64,000 nucleotides of DNA from Flaveria trinervia (lineage: Eukaryota > Streptophyta > Magnoliopsida > Asterales > Asteraceae), in the NCBI GenBank assembly GCA_025506515.1, contig CM046442.1:8616596-8680595 (forward strand), given 5' to 3'. Positions within the stretch are counted from its first letter, which is position 1. Each line of letters starts with the position of its first letter. Shown here one piece after another: positions 44,431-56,700 of the stretch. The notes under the pieces were generated by a model. That model was not told the origin of the DNA and did not search any database. It worked only from the letters and a program-made list of their open reading frames with translations. The translations under genes and the position numbers were made by a program.

Positions 44431-47160
44431 ATGGAAGATCAGTACTTGGGCATTTACTGCAGGTAGGGACTCGCGTATCCAGAACCTGTTACTTCTGGAA
44501 AATGAGATTGGGAATCACAATAAGACGCCTAAGCTTATCACGTTAGACAATTACCCACAATGGAAGCAAAGGTTCGAAATTTATCTATTTGGTGTTGATC
44601 CCAATCTGTGGGAATCAATCGAGACTGGTTACAGTATGTCGGTTGGTGCTGATGGCGTCAAACTTACTCTAGACGGTATGATTGATAACCAGAAGGTAAA
44701 GTACAATGTTAAGAAGAAGGTGTATGCTCTGTAAAATCTGTCTATACCTAAGGATATATCCACCAATTTTTTGAGAATAAACAGGCAAAGAAATTACAGG
44801 ACGCTCTAGAAAAGCGAAACGACGGGAATGCACCGTTAAAAGCTTTAAAGGCTAAGGCTTTGAAGAAAGAGTTCGATAAGTTCTCATCGATGGGTAAGGA
44901 GAGCTTCGATGATGTCATAGACCGATTCTACCATTTAATGAGTGAGCTGCATACTTATGGGGTTACAACGTCAACAGAAGACAAGGTATCAAGTTTTGCA
45001 GATGGTCTGCAAGAGAAGTGGGACTCGTTTGTGTCTAATTTGAGACAGAACAATTTACTGGCAAAATTAGACATAAAAGACTTCATCTTGAAACTAAGGG
45101 AGGAGGAACTGAGGATGAAGTACAGGTCTCAGAAAGGATCTTACGATCAGAACCCGTCTCTGTATAATTCAACTTCCACATCAAAAAGCTCAGGAACACC
45201 ACTTCAAACTGTGTTGTGTCAAGTTCAGCAGCTCCTCAGCAAGCCACTACTTTAGGATCTGACACGTCAGGGTCATCTTGCACCCAATATATAGCACCTG
45301 AAGCAAACGCTACGAAGTTGAAGACCGAGAATCTCAGGAATATCACTATGGAGGTGGCAAAGGAGCATATGGACCTCTTAGCTGTAGTTGTTCAGTTGTG
45401 TGATGGCCTGGTTGCAGGAAAGATCAGGAATTGCCATCTGGCTTATGAGGATTACGAGCAGGTGGACGAGAATGAATTGGAAAGAATGGATATTATGTGG
45501 GCGTTGGCAAGTGCTGTTTGTAGAGCCAAGAAGTTTGTGAAGAAAACTGGACAGAACTTGATAGCTACAGAGGATACAACTTTTGGTTTCGACAAAACCA
45601 AAGTTACCTGTTTCAACTGTGGAGAAAAGGAACACTTCAAACGTGAATGTGTGAAGCCCAAGAAGATAGGTAACGATAATCCTTTCTCATCATTCAACCA
45701 TAAAGACAGACCCACAAGTGAAGCTACTTCATCAAGCAAAGATCCTAAGGCTTTGACTGCACAGGATGACAAAGGTCAAGACTTGACCTTTTGGTTTGTA
45801 TCCCCGGGAGAGTCAAACATTGCAAATGTTAAGGTTTTGGATGATGACACCACAAGTGAAGGTGATATAGCAGTTGAACTAGTAATGTCACACCATGAAG
45901 ATACTGCTAATATGGTCACTCACCTGAATGAAGAGGATCTCAGAACTATAGTTTTAGAACCTCCAACAACTAAGAAGTCAAAATCTGCACTGATGGCTGA
46001 TTCAACCTGGTCTTCACAGGTAAGTACCATAGACCAACTTTTTGATAATCATGCTTGTGATAAATGTAATAAATTTAGAGACAGCATAGATTCAAAATTT
46101 ACTAGGTTTAGATCATAATGATAGCTTAGTAAATGACTTACAACTATGCACAGAGGCTAACCGGATTTTGAAACAAAATGAGCACATTTATAAAGAGAAA
46201 ATAAAGCGTTTAAATAAACAACTAAGGGAAACCAAAATAAACTAAGAAAGAAAAAGCAGTTTTGGAAGTCGAAATATACTCACTAAAACAAAAACTGCAC
46301 AGTCAGACAAGTTCTTCTCATATAGTCCAACACTTAGTAAGAGAACGAAACAATGGGGAGGGGTTGGGATACAAAGTGGTTCCACCACCACATGAGACAA
46401 TATTAAATGCTAAATGTAGACCAGTAAATAACAACCCTGTCAAGGATCATGTGGTGTCCAATCCTTTAGTTAGTGATCTAGATACCACGAGTAAATTGGT
46501 GGAATCTACCACTAAACAGCAGGAGGCCACTTTAAAGTCTATAGGTAAGATGCCTGTTGTTAATTTGGATGAGCAATTTGAAACGGTTAAGTTAAAGTCA
46601 GGTTCTAACATATCTAAGTGTGAACCCAAAAAGACCAAACCAGTTAATCAACCTCATGCACCATGTATAAGTCCAAATAAACAAAAGGGTAAAGATGTTA
46701 AAAATGGTCAAACAATGAATTTTGTTAAAGAATTTAAAGCATCTAAACAAGAAGTGTCCAAACCCAAACAGACTAATGTCACATTTGTGTCACACACATC
46801 CCCACAGAAACAGTTCCACCTGGACACATTGCTTCTACCTGTCCTTATTATCAGACACCAAGGAAGAAAGTTGAACTTCATGACACTAAACCAAGTTCTT
46901 TGAAATGGAGCTCTATTACTCAACCAAAACGAACTAGTGGACATAAAGTTCAAACCATCAGCCAGTCGTCTATTTATCACAAACAGGCCCTACACAAAAC
47001 TGGCTTATGGAAAGAAAAATCAAGTCAAATGTTTGATAATGAGAACAAGAAGAAGATTGATCTGACCTCACCCTCAAATGGATAGTTGGTAGAATTTATG
47101 ATATGTGATGCCTTTGGGTTACCCAAGCCAGTTAAGGCTTGGGTCCCTAACCTAAACTAA
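44431..47160 (+). pseudogene. Element D gag
   Basis: The family start MEDQY is at 44431, with an immediate one-base frameshift into the frame containing FTAGRDSRIQNLLLLENEIG. Stop at 44734, frameshift, then the frame 44860-45255 (EFDKFSSMGKESFDDVIDRFY, LQEKWDSFVSNLRQN), frameshift, then the frame 45216-46118 with knuckle 1 CFNCGEKEHFKREC (Gly to Glu) near 45620. A frameshift at about 46100 and an internal deletion of roughly 55 bp near 46240 remove part of the coiled coil. The frame 46262-46903 follows. The second knuckle is partly deleted (only GHIAS-type text near 46820). Ends NLN-TAA-TAA at 47160. Confidence 0.88.
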
Positions 47161-47367
47161 TAAATTCCTTTGTATGTGCAAGGTGTTCGCTACATTGCTA
47201 CTACAAATACCTAGATAGTTGATAGCAGAGCATCAAGGCACATGACTGGGACCCTGTCTCTCCTCTCAAACATCAAACAAATTAAAGGAGGACATGTTTC
47301 GTTTGCTGGAGATAAAGTAGGTTATATCACAGCTCAAGGGGAAGTGGGAAATCAGAAAGTGAAGTTT
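47161..47367 (+). pseudogene. Element D pol, 5' part: protease
   Basis: In frame after the gag TAA: LYVQGVRY, then VDSRASRHMTG, where the catalytic DSG has become DSR, then GGHVSFAGDKVGYITAQGEVG. Cut by C at 47367. The DSR change alone should inactivate the protease. Confidence 0.85.
47363..47367. repeat. Left target-site duplication of copia C (AGTTT)
   Basis: AGTTT before C and at 61715-61719 after it. Perfect match. Confidence 0.95.
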
Positions 47368-48104
47368 TGTTAGGGACCATGTACTGGACAATGTACTAAC
47401 TGATTAATGTGTATACCGAACCAAATAATGTGGAATCCTATTTGATTGGCGATCTAATTAGTGAGAACGCACGTAGAAACAATTATGTATTGAATCTAAC
47501 ATTAAGAATCGATTTGGAATCAATCTACTACGATCTATGAACTTGGGGTATGATCTTACAGGTCTCTGGACAGCTTGGGTACGTCTTAAGTCAAAGTGTG
47601 TATCAAGCTTGCGTTTTCCATGAATTAGGTGGTATTTATAGGTTAGGGTTACTCATTTGTGTGACTGAACCATTTGCATGGTTAATTCGTGAGATTGAGC
47701 TATGCGATTGATCTATTCGCACGCCTGAGTGTTCAGTCGTGCGACTGAGTCAGTCGCACGAAGTTGTTCAAGCGTATGGACTATTTAGGCTCATGGACAC
47801 TCAGTCGCATGGCCATTCCGACGCATGACCATTGTTGGGCCGCATGATCCAGTCAGACGCATGAGAACTTCACTTAACCAAGTTTGAATGTATTTATTGT
47901 TATAACATTATGCATATCAATTCAAACAATCACAAACCTGTATAATCTAGTCAATATGCGTTACACTACTCATTAATGATAAATTAAACATTATAAATCA
48001 CAACCAAACATTCTCATTTCATTAAATACCCAAGCATTACATAAGTGTAAGACAATCAAGACATATTACATTAAGATCCAAATCTAGGTACATATGTATC
48101 AACA
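47368..48104 (-). repeat. Element C 3' LTR
   Basis: 737 bp, in element orientation TGTTGATACATATG...GGTCCCTAACA. TATA box at 47634-47640. Fewer CAGTCG words than A or B. Confidence 0.95.
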
Positions 48105-48119
48105 AACTCCCGCTTGGAC
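48105..48119 (-). promoter_or_regulatory. Polypurine tract of C, mutated
   Basis: GTCCAAGCGGGAGTT: one G of the family AAGGGGGAG is C here, probably a post-insertion mutation. Confidence 0.85.
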
Positions 48120-48132
48120 CTAGACCTATCTA

Positions 48133-51100
48133 TCATCTTACCTTCTTCATAACCTCCTCATGCTTCTTGTACTTTTCCTCTCTTGTGACTCCTGCATGTA
48201 TTTCAAATGCAAAGAAGAGTCATATCACATTTTGGAATTGGAGGGCTTGTACAATATCCTGCGTGTCATGGAATAGTGGCCACTTGTATAGAGTGTAGAC
48301 GTCGTCGGCTGACAAGTTGGTAAGCCATATCGGGTCGAATACACTAATAGTATCCATTTTGCCCTTTTGTTCAGAACTATGACAACTTCCCCTGTTCTCC
48401 AATCATAGTACCACCATTAGAAGTGAGGAGTGAAGTCCTGTGGCATCTCCCGTAGAGGGATCTTTGACATTGTTTGTGGAGGACTCAACTTCAGCACTAT
48501 CTTTGGCTTTCTAGTTATGGGATCAACTTTAGAACGTCTTATATACCTCGTAGGTTGTTGAGGTTTGAAGTTGACCCACCTGGTGAGGTACTCTTTCTTC
48601 AAGGCAACCTCAAACCAGCCTAACATCTTTCTCGGGTCAGCGTATAACAGCTTCAGTTTAGCCAGCTGGTTGAGCTCAAAACCAGGTTGAGACTTTAGAT
48701 CATGCGGGAATCTAAAGTACTCAATACCTTTCTCTCTCTTCACCGCGTATACATTAAGATCATCAAAATGTGCCCATGTGATAATCTTGCCTGACACCTT
48801 GTGATGTTTCTTCACGTTGTAGAGCTTGGTGTAAAGATTCTGTTTAGGAGAAGCGCGTTGGGCTCGGATCTCCTCAAAACAAGCAGCCCATTCAGCCTTT
48901 CTGATATCAACATCAATGTTTGAGGCTTGGGCTTGTTCTTCAACCTTCTTGGACTCTTGCTCCATCTTATCTAATATCTCAAATGTATCACCGACCAGGG
49001 AGTCACCCAAATTGGGGACCACATTTCCCTCTTTGTCAGTGTACTCGGGATAGTGCTCTACAATGACGTCCTCGATCTCTATCTCATCAATGTCATTCAG
49101 CTCGTCGTCACTGGTTTCTACAAAAGTTGGAGCGTCCTTGACAATCTCATCGAGATTGAGCTTGAACATTTCTGCAATTTTCTCGTCAGTGAGATTGTGA
49201 ATGATCTCTCCTTCTTTAGGAGCGTACATCACTGATCTCCTAACAATACTCTGTAGATCAAGAATCATCGTGAGCTGAGTCTTGATCTGTTGGAGGGGAG
49301 CAACATCATGTTCATTCCTCTGAAAGTTGGATCTGCTTGATTTATACATGTAATACAACAATCATTAGTTAATAATCAAGACAGAAATACCACAACTAAA
49401 TATAAACATTCATTATAATAATGTGATATAAGATTCGGATACATATGATTTAAATAGAGTAAATAACAAAATATTACTCTTATCATGTATCCTCTGCTCT
49501 TCTACTACCGGGACGGATGTGGAGGCACCCTAATCTTGAGTCCTTTTGGTCCTCCGTTCGCTTGCAGATGTGGCACCCGCAGCAGAAGAATCGTCTTCAT
49601 CATCATCAGCATCTGCATCAGTATTACCATCGTGAACATCACCATCATCATCATCATCATCACTCATCATCATCATCATCATCATCATCATCAATATATC
49701 CATCTCCTTCTCCTATCTTCAATGGCTCTTCTTTGGATCCTTTGAGCTTTAGCAAGATAGTCTTGTTTGTAGCCTCCAGCTCCTCAATCTTCTTGGCATG
49801 TTGCTCCTGAAGCTGAGACATCTGCTGAGCCTGCTGATCAATCAAACGAGCCTGCTGAGAAATCTGCTAAGATTGTGCAGCAGTAAGATCTACTAACAAC
49901 GAATCTATGCATTTTTCTCGTCATCGGCCGCTAACAGATGCATCACCATACGGTTCAGTGCTGACAGCTGTTCCTCTACCCTAAAGGGAGGTAGAGGTGA
50001 TCCAGATGTATATGGAGAGGAGGATGATGGTGTAGCTGGATGGCTAGTGGTGGTGGTGGTGGCAGTGGTGAAGATTGGGGGTAATATAGATGAAGGTGGT
50101 GGTGGTGTGGGTGTGGTAGTAGTGGTGGTAGGTGGAGTGGTGGTAGTGGACGGAGTGGTGGTGGTAGGTGGAGTGGTAGTAGTGGTGGTAGTAGTGGTGG
50201 TGGTTATGAAGGTCAGTCTTCTCTTCTTCTTCTTCAAGCCATGGGGCTGAGCCATCCTTTTCTTCCTTGATCCCTTCGAGGTGGATGCTCCCCCTGGAAC
50301 ACGGCTTGGCTGATCGGGAGCAAAGGTAGGATCCGTGTCAGTCTCTCCCGATTTGCCAGGGCGTTCACTAACCGCCCAGAGCCCTCGCTATGTGGCAACC
50401 ACCTTGCTGCCAACAGTCCGAGTGAGGGGCTCCTCATCTGTATCCTCCTCCTCATCAGGTTTGAAATCCTGATGGAATTCAGGATCCTCAGTCTCTCTAT
50501 GGGTGGGTGTCGGAGATATGATATCAGCTGTGGGGGCCCTTGATTGAGTGGACCCAGGATCTCCACCAGCACCACTATCATCGTCATCTGAGTCATCATC
50601 TGGGAGCTCTAACTGCTCAACATCAGATTCACTTTTTACGTGACGCCATTTACGCCTGCCTGGTGCCACGTAGTCTTCACGGACCAGATGCCCAAACAGT
50701 CGCCTCACAGGGGGTTTCACCTGCTTCCCCCTGTAAACTTTCATCTGACCCAAGGTGGTATCATCCATCACCTCTAGAGCTACCGTACCCTCCTTCTCCT
50801 TTGGCAATGAAGGGAGCTTTTGGTCTATGACCATCTGTATGAATCGAGGGTACATACAAAAGCCCTCCTTGCCCTTTACCTCTATGTTCTCCACCAGGTA
50901 GGTGAAAATCATCCTCTGTGATCTCAATATCCTCTCCAAATATCGAGCTCCTGATGCGATAGGGCTCTGAGGATCTGTCCACCACAGCGCTTTCCCAGAA
51001 AGCCTGTTGGACGGAGCGATAGGGAGTGCAAGGAGTCGAGATGGCATAGAAGTTCCTCGATCTCCATAGAAATGTGATAATGCCCGAGAAGTCAGTTGCA

Positions 51101-51168
51101 TTCCCGGATGTCAGATGTAGATAAGCACAGATGTTATGCTTGGTGCTCATAGTCAAGCGATTAGCCAT
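48133..51168 (-). pseudogene. Element C ORF3, best-preserved copy of third ORF
   Basis: ATG at 51168 (MANRLTMSTKHNICAYLHL). The N-terminal block has FSGIITFLWRSRNFYAIS and AFWESAVVDRSSEPYRIRSS. A deletion near 50915 (about 275 bp against B, at a GATGAT microhomology) shifts the frame. The frame 50388-51101 continues with MIFTYLVENIEVKGK, MYPRFIQMVIDQKLP, RRLFGHLV and an Asp-rich stretch, to a stop at 50388. Then KKRMAQPHGLKKKKRRLTF, a Thr/Pro tract (50047-50215), LSALNRMVMHLLAADDE, coiled coil QQMSQLQEQHAKKIEELEA, poly-Asp, a likely intron, and the 314-residue frame 48417-49361: DVAPLQQIKTQL, KAEWAACFEEIRAQR, HHKVSGKIITWAHFDDLNVYAVKR. The end has DVYTLYKWPLFHDTQDIVQ and EEKYKKHEEVMKKVR-TGA. 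No membrane segment seen. Cytoplasmic or nuclear location is only suggested by the KKKKRR motif. Confidence 0.87.
49333..49477 (-). other. Likely intron in C ORF3
   Basis: 145 bp. Donor GATAAGA|GTAATA, CTAAT branch-like site, acceptor AATCAAGCAG|AT. Unlike A and B, joining needs one extra base because C has a one-base deletion just after the acceptor. Confidence 0.55.
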
Positions 51169-52230
51169 CTGTTACACAATGAATATAAACGTTAGTGTCA
51201 GTCAATAAGTAATGAACTTAATCATTTGAACAAGAAATTCTCTGTTCTGTCGGGCGAATGACAATGTGCGACTGAGATCAAGTCGTGCGAATGACCTCAT
51301 ACGTATGACTTAACATGCGACTAAGCTCATACGTATGCTATCTCATGTGGTTACCCCAGTCGTGCGACTGAACTTATACGCATGGTTAGCTGTGTGATTT
51401 GGCCATTCGTCCCTTTCAGTCGTGCGACTGAAGTTCATCAGATTGTCCATTCGCATGACAGACTAACTGTTCAATTCAAAATCAAATTTTGAGCAATCTT
51501 AATGTTAGACATTATGGTTAGGCTCATTAGACTCGCAATTCACAGACAAAACACATTATAACGTTTATTTGCACAATGGACTTAGTTTTATAAGTTTATT
51601 TGTCAATGTAAGTCACGGTTTCTTTTAGGGTACATTTCAGTCGATTTGGGGGTTAAATTGATGGATATTTTCATGGATTGCACCGCATTATACCTGTATA
51701 GTCAATAGAAATCGTCAGTACACAACAAACAACCGTCTTGAAGGCTCAAATGAAAATCGGGTAGAGTAACGGTATGTTCGTGCGATGTAGAGGCGATTTG
51801 GGAGTGATGACCAACTGCGACCGACTCACCCTCTATTTATACTAGGGTTTACATTCAGTCGTGCGACTTAGCCCAGTCGCATAGTTGATTAGTGCAACTG
51901 AAGATCAGTCGTGCGACTATCACAGTCGGTCACCTTAAGTCGTGCGACTAGAAGTCAGTCGTGCAACTAGAAGTCAGTCGTGCGACTGGGTCATTCGGTC
52001 ACCTTCATCCATGCAGTTAGCACATTTTAGTCATCCTGATGGTCCAATCGCACATATGTCCCATACGTGTGGGTTAATCATGTGATTGGGCACATTCATA
52101 TCCTCCAATCGTACAACTGGTCCATTCTCATGGTCCAGTCGTGCGAATGAATCATACTTATGTTTTTTGACTTAATGACCATTTTACCTTTTACACCCTT
52201 TTAAGCTTTTGATTTAACATTATGAACCTT

Positions 52231-52368
52231 GGATCATCTCAGACATGATCATTTTAACTTGAAAAACTTTTGATCACCTCAGATGTGGTCCTTTTAAAAT
52301 ATGTTGTTACCTTAGACGTGACCTAATTTTATTTTAAAGCACGTGTGGTCACCTCAGACGTGACCATT
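52231..52368. repeat. Hairpin array in C spacer
   Basis: Four units: GATCATCTCAGACATGATC, GATCACCTCAGATGTGGTC, a weaker GTTACCTTAGACGTGACC and GGTCACCTCAGACGTGACC. Confidence 0.85.
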
Positions 52369-52954
52369 TAGATGATAAGGTTCCCTATCAACTTCCATGA
52401 CATAGTCTGATATTGAACAAACTGAAATTGACAAACTTTGTACAGAAATGAAGGAAATGACACTGAAACTTAAAACTAAGAGATGTTTTTTTTGTGAGGG
52501 TTAAATCCTAAGATGTAAATCCAAAAAATTATTTTTTTGGAAAAAAGCAGCTTCAATTTATTTAGACCATACATGGACCAATTCAATTTGGAATCATAAA
52601 AGATATTCAAATCATTCGGGACATATTATCTAAAACCTTTGATGCCCTATTCTTGTTTTTCATCTAGAGTCATTTAGCAAATTTAGGAAATCATACTAGT
52701 ACTACTAGGTCCCCACATTGATTTGAACTTTGAAGAATTGTAGCCACAATAATTGTCAGTATACTTGTCCTCTTATATCCATACACAGACTTTCAACACA
52801 GATTGGTGATTGTTTAAGGTTTGTTTATTTCAACAAGCATTTGTGGATTCCACACTTATATGGTAATCAACATTCCTCAAGAGATTTTTGAGCGGTCTCA
52901 GGGTAGTATTCAAGAAGAAACTATTCTTAGAACTTTCAAAGAGAAGCCAAGCCT

Positions 52955-53059
52955 CAGGTCAGTGCCACCGCACAGCAGAGAGGCGGCAAACAACAATGAA
53001 TTCTAGAATATATAGGTTATGCTTACCCTCAGGTCAGTGCCACCGCACAGCAGAGAGGC
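52955..53059. repeat. Paired direct repeat in C spacer
   Basis: CCTCAGGTCAGTGCCACCGC followed by ACAGCAGAGAGGC occurs twice without a mismatch, separated by about 40 bp containing GAATTC. Confidence 0.88.
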
Positions 53060-53614
53060 ACATAACCTATCTTCTTGTTTGAGCAATTCATTCTTTTTGC
53101 ATAGATCTCACCAACAACATAGGTTATCAGTTTGATTGTATTTGCATTTCTTATGTGCTTTTGCTCATGCTTTGGTCTTATGCACACATTTGTGGCGTTT
53201 ATTTTGCTCATCACCCCTTATTGGAATCTTGTTGATTGTGTTAACCGGGGAAAATATGTTTCCCACAGCTAGTCAAACATTTTAGTTTAATCTTGAGATC
53301 ACCAAAAAGGTCTAGTCATCTATTGTGTTGATTCTACCGACATATCATCTGTGGTCTAGCAACCTCTAGGTCTACTTTCTTTGTGTTACCTTAATAGTAG
53401 CTAGTTTGTCTATCATATTTCATTTTATATTGCTCAGACTACACAGACTTATTCTTGAGCTTTGCATCTTTTTCAATTTAATTTTTGAAGTCCCAATGGT
53501 TTGCTCTTGTGTACTATCATATTCCAAAGATTGAATTGTTATCACACATACGATCTTATTTTTATCAGCTACTTCTCATCCACTCTTGTTTTTTATATAA
53601 TGTCAAAACCTATT

Positions 53615-53622
53615 CTCCCCTT
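53615..53622 (-). promoter_or_regulatory. Internal polypurine-like tract of C
   Basis: AAGGGGAG in element orientation, 140 bp after the pol stop, one base different from AGGGGGAG in A and B. Confidence 0.5.
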
Positions 53623-53764
53623 AAAATTTTAAAACTGTAATGATTAGCATTTTAGGATTTCAATAGGCAAAACAATAACACCAATTTTAATTAAACAACT
53701 TAAAATTAAGCAAATAAATTAAAAGGCATTGAAAAATAAAAGTAAATTTACACGACACATCGGA

Positions 53765-56700
53765 CTACATATGGTCATCTTCAGGAAGGACCTCACTTTT
53801 CTTTTTAACGCCGTTGACCTCTAACAGATATAGAAAATGTGGTTTGTCAAAAGCCTTTGTATAGAGGTCAGTGCGTTGAAATCTGTGTTTATTTTTACCA
53901 CATCGATTAAGTTCTTTTCAAAGCAATCACGTATAAAGTGATATTTAATTCTGATGTGTTTGGTCTTAGGATGTTGGACTGGGTTTTAGTGACTGCAATT
54001 GCAGCAGAGTTATCAACAAAGATAGGAGTAGAAGAGAATTTCAAACCATAATCCCGCGTTTGCTGTTGAATCCATATGATTTGTGAATAGCAACTTGCAG
54101 CAGCAACGTATTCGGCTTCACAGGTTGACAATGCAACCGAGGTCTGCTTCTTACACTGCCAGGTTACTAATATTCTCCTAAATAACTGACACCCTGCTGA
54201 TGTAGACTTGTAGTTCATCTTGCAGCCTCCGTAATCCGAGTCGCTATACGCAGTAAGCTCAAAGTCATCATCATGAGGATACCACAACCTAAGTGTGGGT
54301 GTACCTTTCAGATAACAAAAAATCCTTTTGACCCCAATAAGATGGTTCACCTTAGGCTTTGCCTGATATCATGAACATAAACATGTAGCATACATGATAT
54401 CAGGTCGTGAGGTAGCGAGATACATGATAGATCCAATCATCCCTCGGTACATAGTGGCATCCACCAGATCACCATTCTCGTCGGGTGCTACATCATGGTT
54501 TGTAGCGACTAAGAATATCACTACATACTTGGTCTGATGTAGGAAAATCCCATTTGGTGTCTGATCCACCTGTAACCCAAGAAAGAACTTCATCTCTCCC
54601 ATTTCACTCATCTTAAACTCCGCCTTCATTACTGCCTCAAACTCTATACATAATTCTTCGTTCTTGGAACTGAAGATTATGTCATCGACATAGATTTGTA
54701 CCAGCAATAAATCCCCATCTTTTTCTTTGATAAACAATGTACAGTCAATGACTCCCCTGCGAAAACCATGTTTCACAAGATGCATCGAGAGTTTCTCATA
54801 CCAGGCCCTCAGAGCTTGATGAAGCCCATATAGCGCCTTGTCGAGTTTGTAAACTCTGTGCCGATGATATGGATCCTCAAATCCCTCGGGTTGACTAACA
54901 TACACTGTCTCTCGGATCTCATAATGAAGGAACGCACTCTTCACATCTAGTTGATATACTTTGATCTTCATATACGATGCATAGGCAAGGAAGATAGGGA
55001 TTGCTTCCATTCTTGCCACGGGTGCAAACACTTCATTGTAGTCAATACCCTTAACTTCTCGAAATCCCTGAACAACAAGCCGAGCCTTGTTTCGGATGAT
55101 CACTCCTTGATCATCTTTCTTGCATTTCAATACCCATTTGGTGCCAATGACCTTAGCACCTTTAGGTCTATCCACTACAATCCATACACCCAACTTCTTG
55201 AACTGAAGAAGTTCTTCTTGCAAGGCACTCACCCATGCCTCATCATTCAGGGCTTCACTAACATACTTTGGCTCAAATGAGAACAAAGCAATGATAGGCT
55301 CCGTCATGAAGGTATCCCTTTTCCATCATAGAGGCATAATCAGCTTAGTACAACTGATTTCTGGTCTGAACTCCTGATCTCACATCACCTATGACATTAT
55401 CCAAGGGTTGATAGATGTTTAAACATGAGCCCGGAGTTGTTGGAACAACCACCTCAGAATCAAGATTGTGAACATTGGTTCTGGATCTGAGGCAATAGAG
55501 TCTGAGGTTCAGAAGGCTTAGAAGTATCACTGTCAGATGCTTGTGGATTTGTGGTAGTCGGAACTTGTTCATCCTGGTTGTTCTGATCATTTTCCACATT
55601 TTCTTCATTAGAGGAAGAGTCACTCACATCAAGTGCTCCCCCTGAGTTGGTAGATGATTGACTTTGTGAACCGGATAGTGTTGAATCTTCAGACGGTGTG
55701 TTCAAGACATCGTACATCATCTTGTTTGCCAACTCGTCTTCGGAAATGGAGAGAGGTATGTTGAAGGACTTGAAAAATCCATCATAGTCAAAGAAGTAAG
55801 CAGGCCTTTTTCCAGCAGGTGGTATGGTGTATCTCTGAACATCAACATTACACCACACCTCTACTTGACCCGTTGAGTTGTTGTAAACTCTCTTGTTTGG
55901 TATGTTGTATCCTAGAAAGATCCCTTCATCAACCTTCTCGCTGAATTTTCCCTCCTGAGTCTTCTTCAGCAGGGTGCACGGAGCACCAAATGGCTCGAGA
56001 TACTCTAAGTTAGGTTTATGTCACTGTAGTAACTCGTAGCATGTTTTTCTATGGCGTTTAACTACTAGAACTCGAATGAGAGTATAACATGCATTTGCAA
56101 CTGCCTCATTCCAGAATTGAATAGGTAGTTTTGAGTCTGCTAACATAGTCCGTGCGGTCTCTATCAAGCTGTGATTCTTCCGTTCAGCAACACAGTTCAT
56201 CTGAGGAGTGTAGGCAGAGGTAAATTGATGCATAATTCTTTTTTCCTTGCAGTAGTCCTCCATCCACTGATTCTTGAACTCGGTTCCGTTGTCTGAGTGC
56301 ACTTGTCGTACTTTCAGCTTGTATGGGGATTCTAGTGTAGTTACTAATTCCTTGAAGGATTCAAATGTTTCTGATTTGGACTTCAGAAACATTACCCAAA
56401 AGAATATTGAGTAGTCATCCATAACTACATAGCAGTACAAATCGCCTGCAATGCTTCTTGTACTGACTGGACCAAACAGATCCATATGAAGAAGCTCAAG
56501 AGGTAGTTCTATGGAATGAACTTTCTTTTCCTTATGAGACTTCTTTGTCTGTTTGCCCTTCTTGCACGTAACAAAAAAATCCGGGAGTTGGAAGTTTTTG
56601 ACGTTCACTCCCCTCACTAGATCGTTCTGGATCAAGTGATTCATCTTCATTGGATTTATTTGTCCCATTCTCCTATGCCAGGAGATAGAATCCTTTTCAG

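Larger units (their letters stand above)
51169..53764 (-). other. Element C pol-ORF3 spacer, non-coding
   Basis: About 2.6 kb, no gene. In element orientation: internal tract AAGGGGAG (53615-53622), the two full direct repeats (52955-53059), hairpin array (52231-52368), quasi-palindrome clusters (51860-52150 and 51250-51450). Same order and spacing as A and B. Confidence 0.85.
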
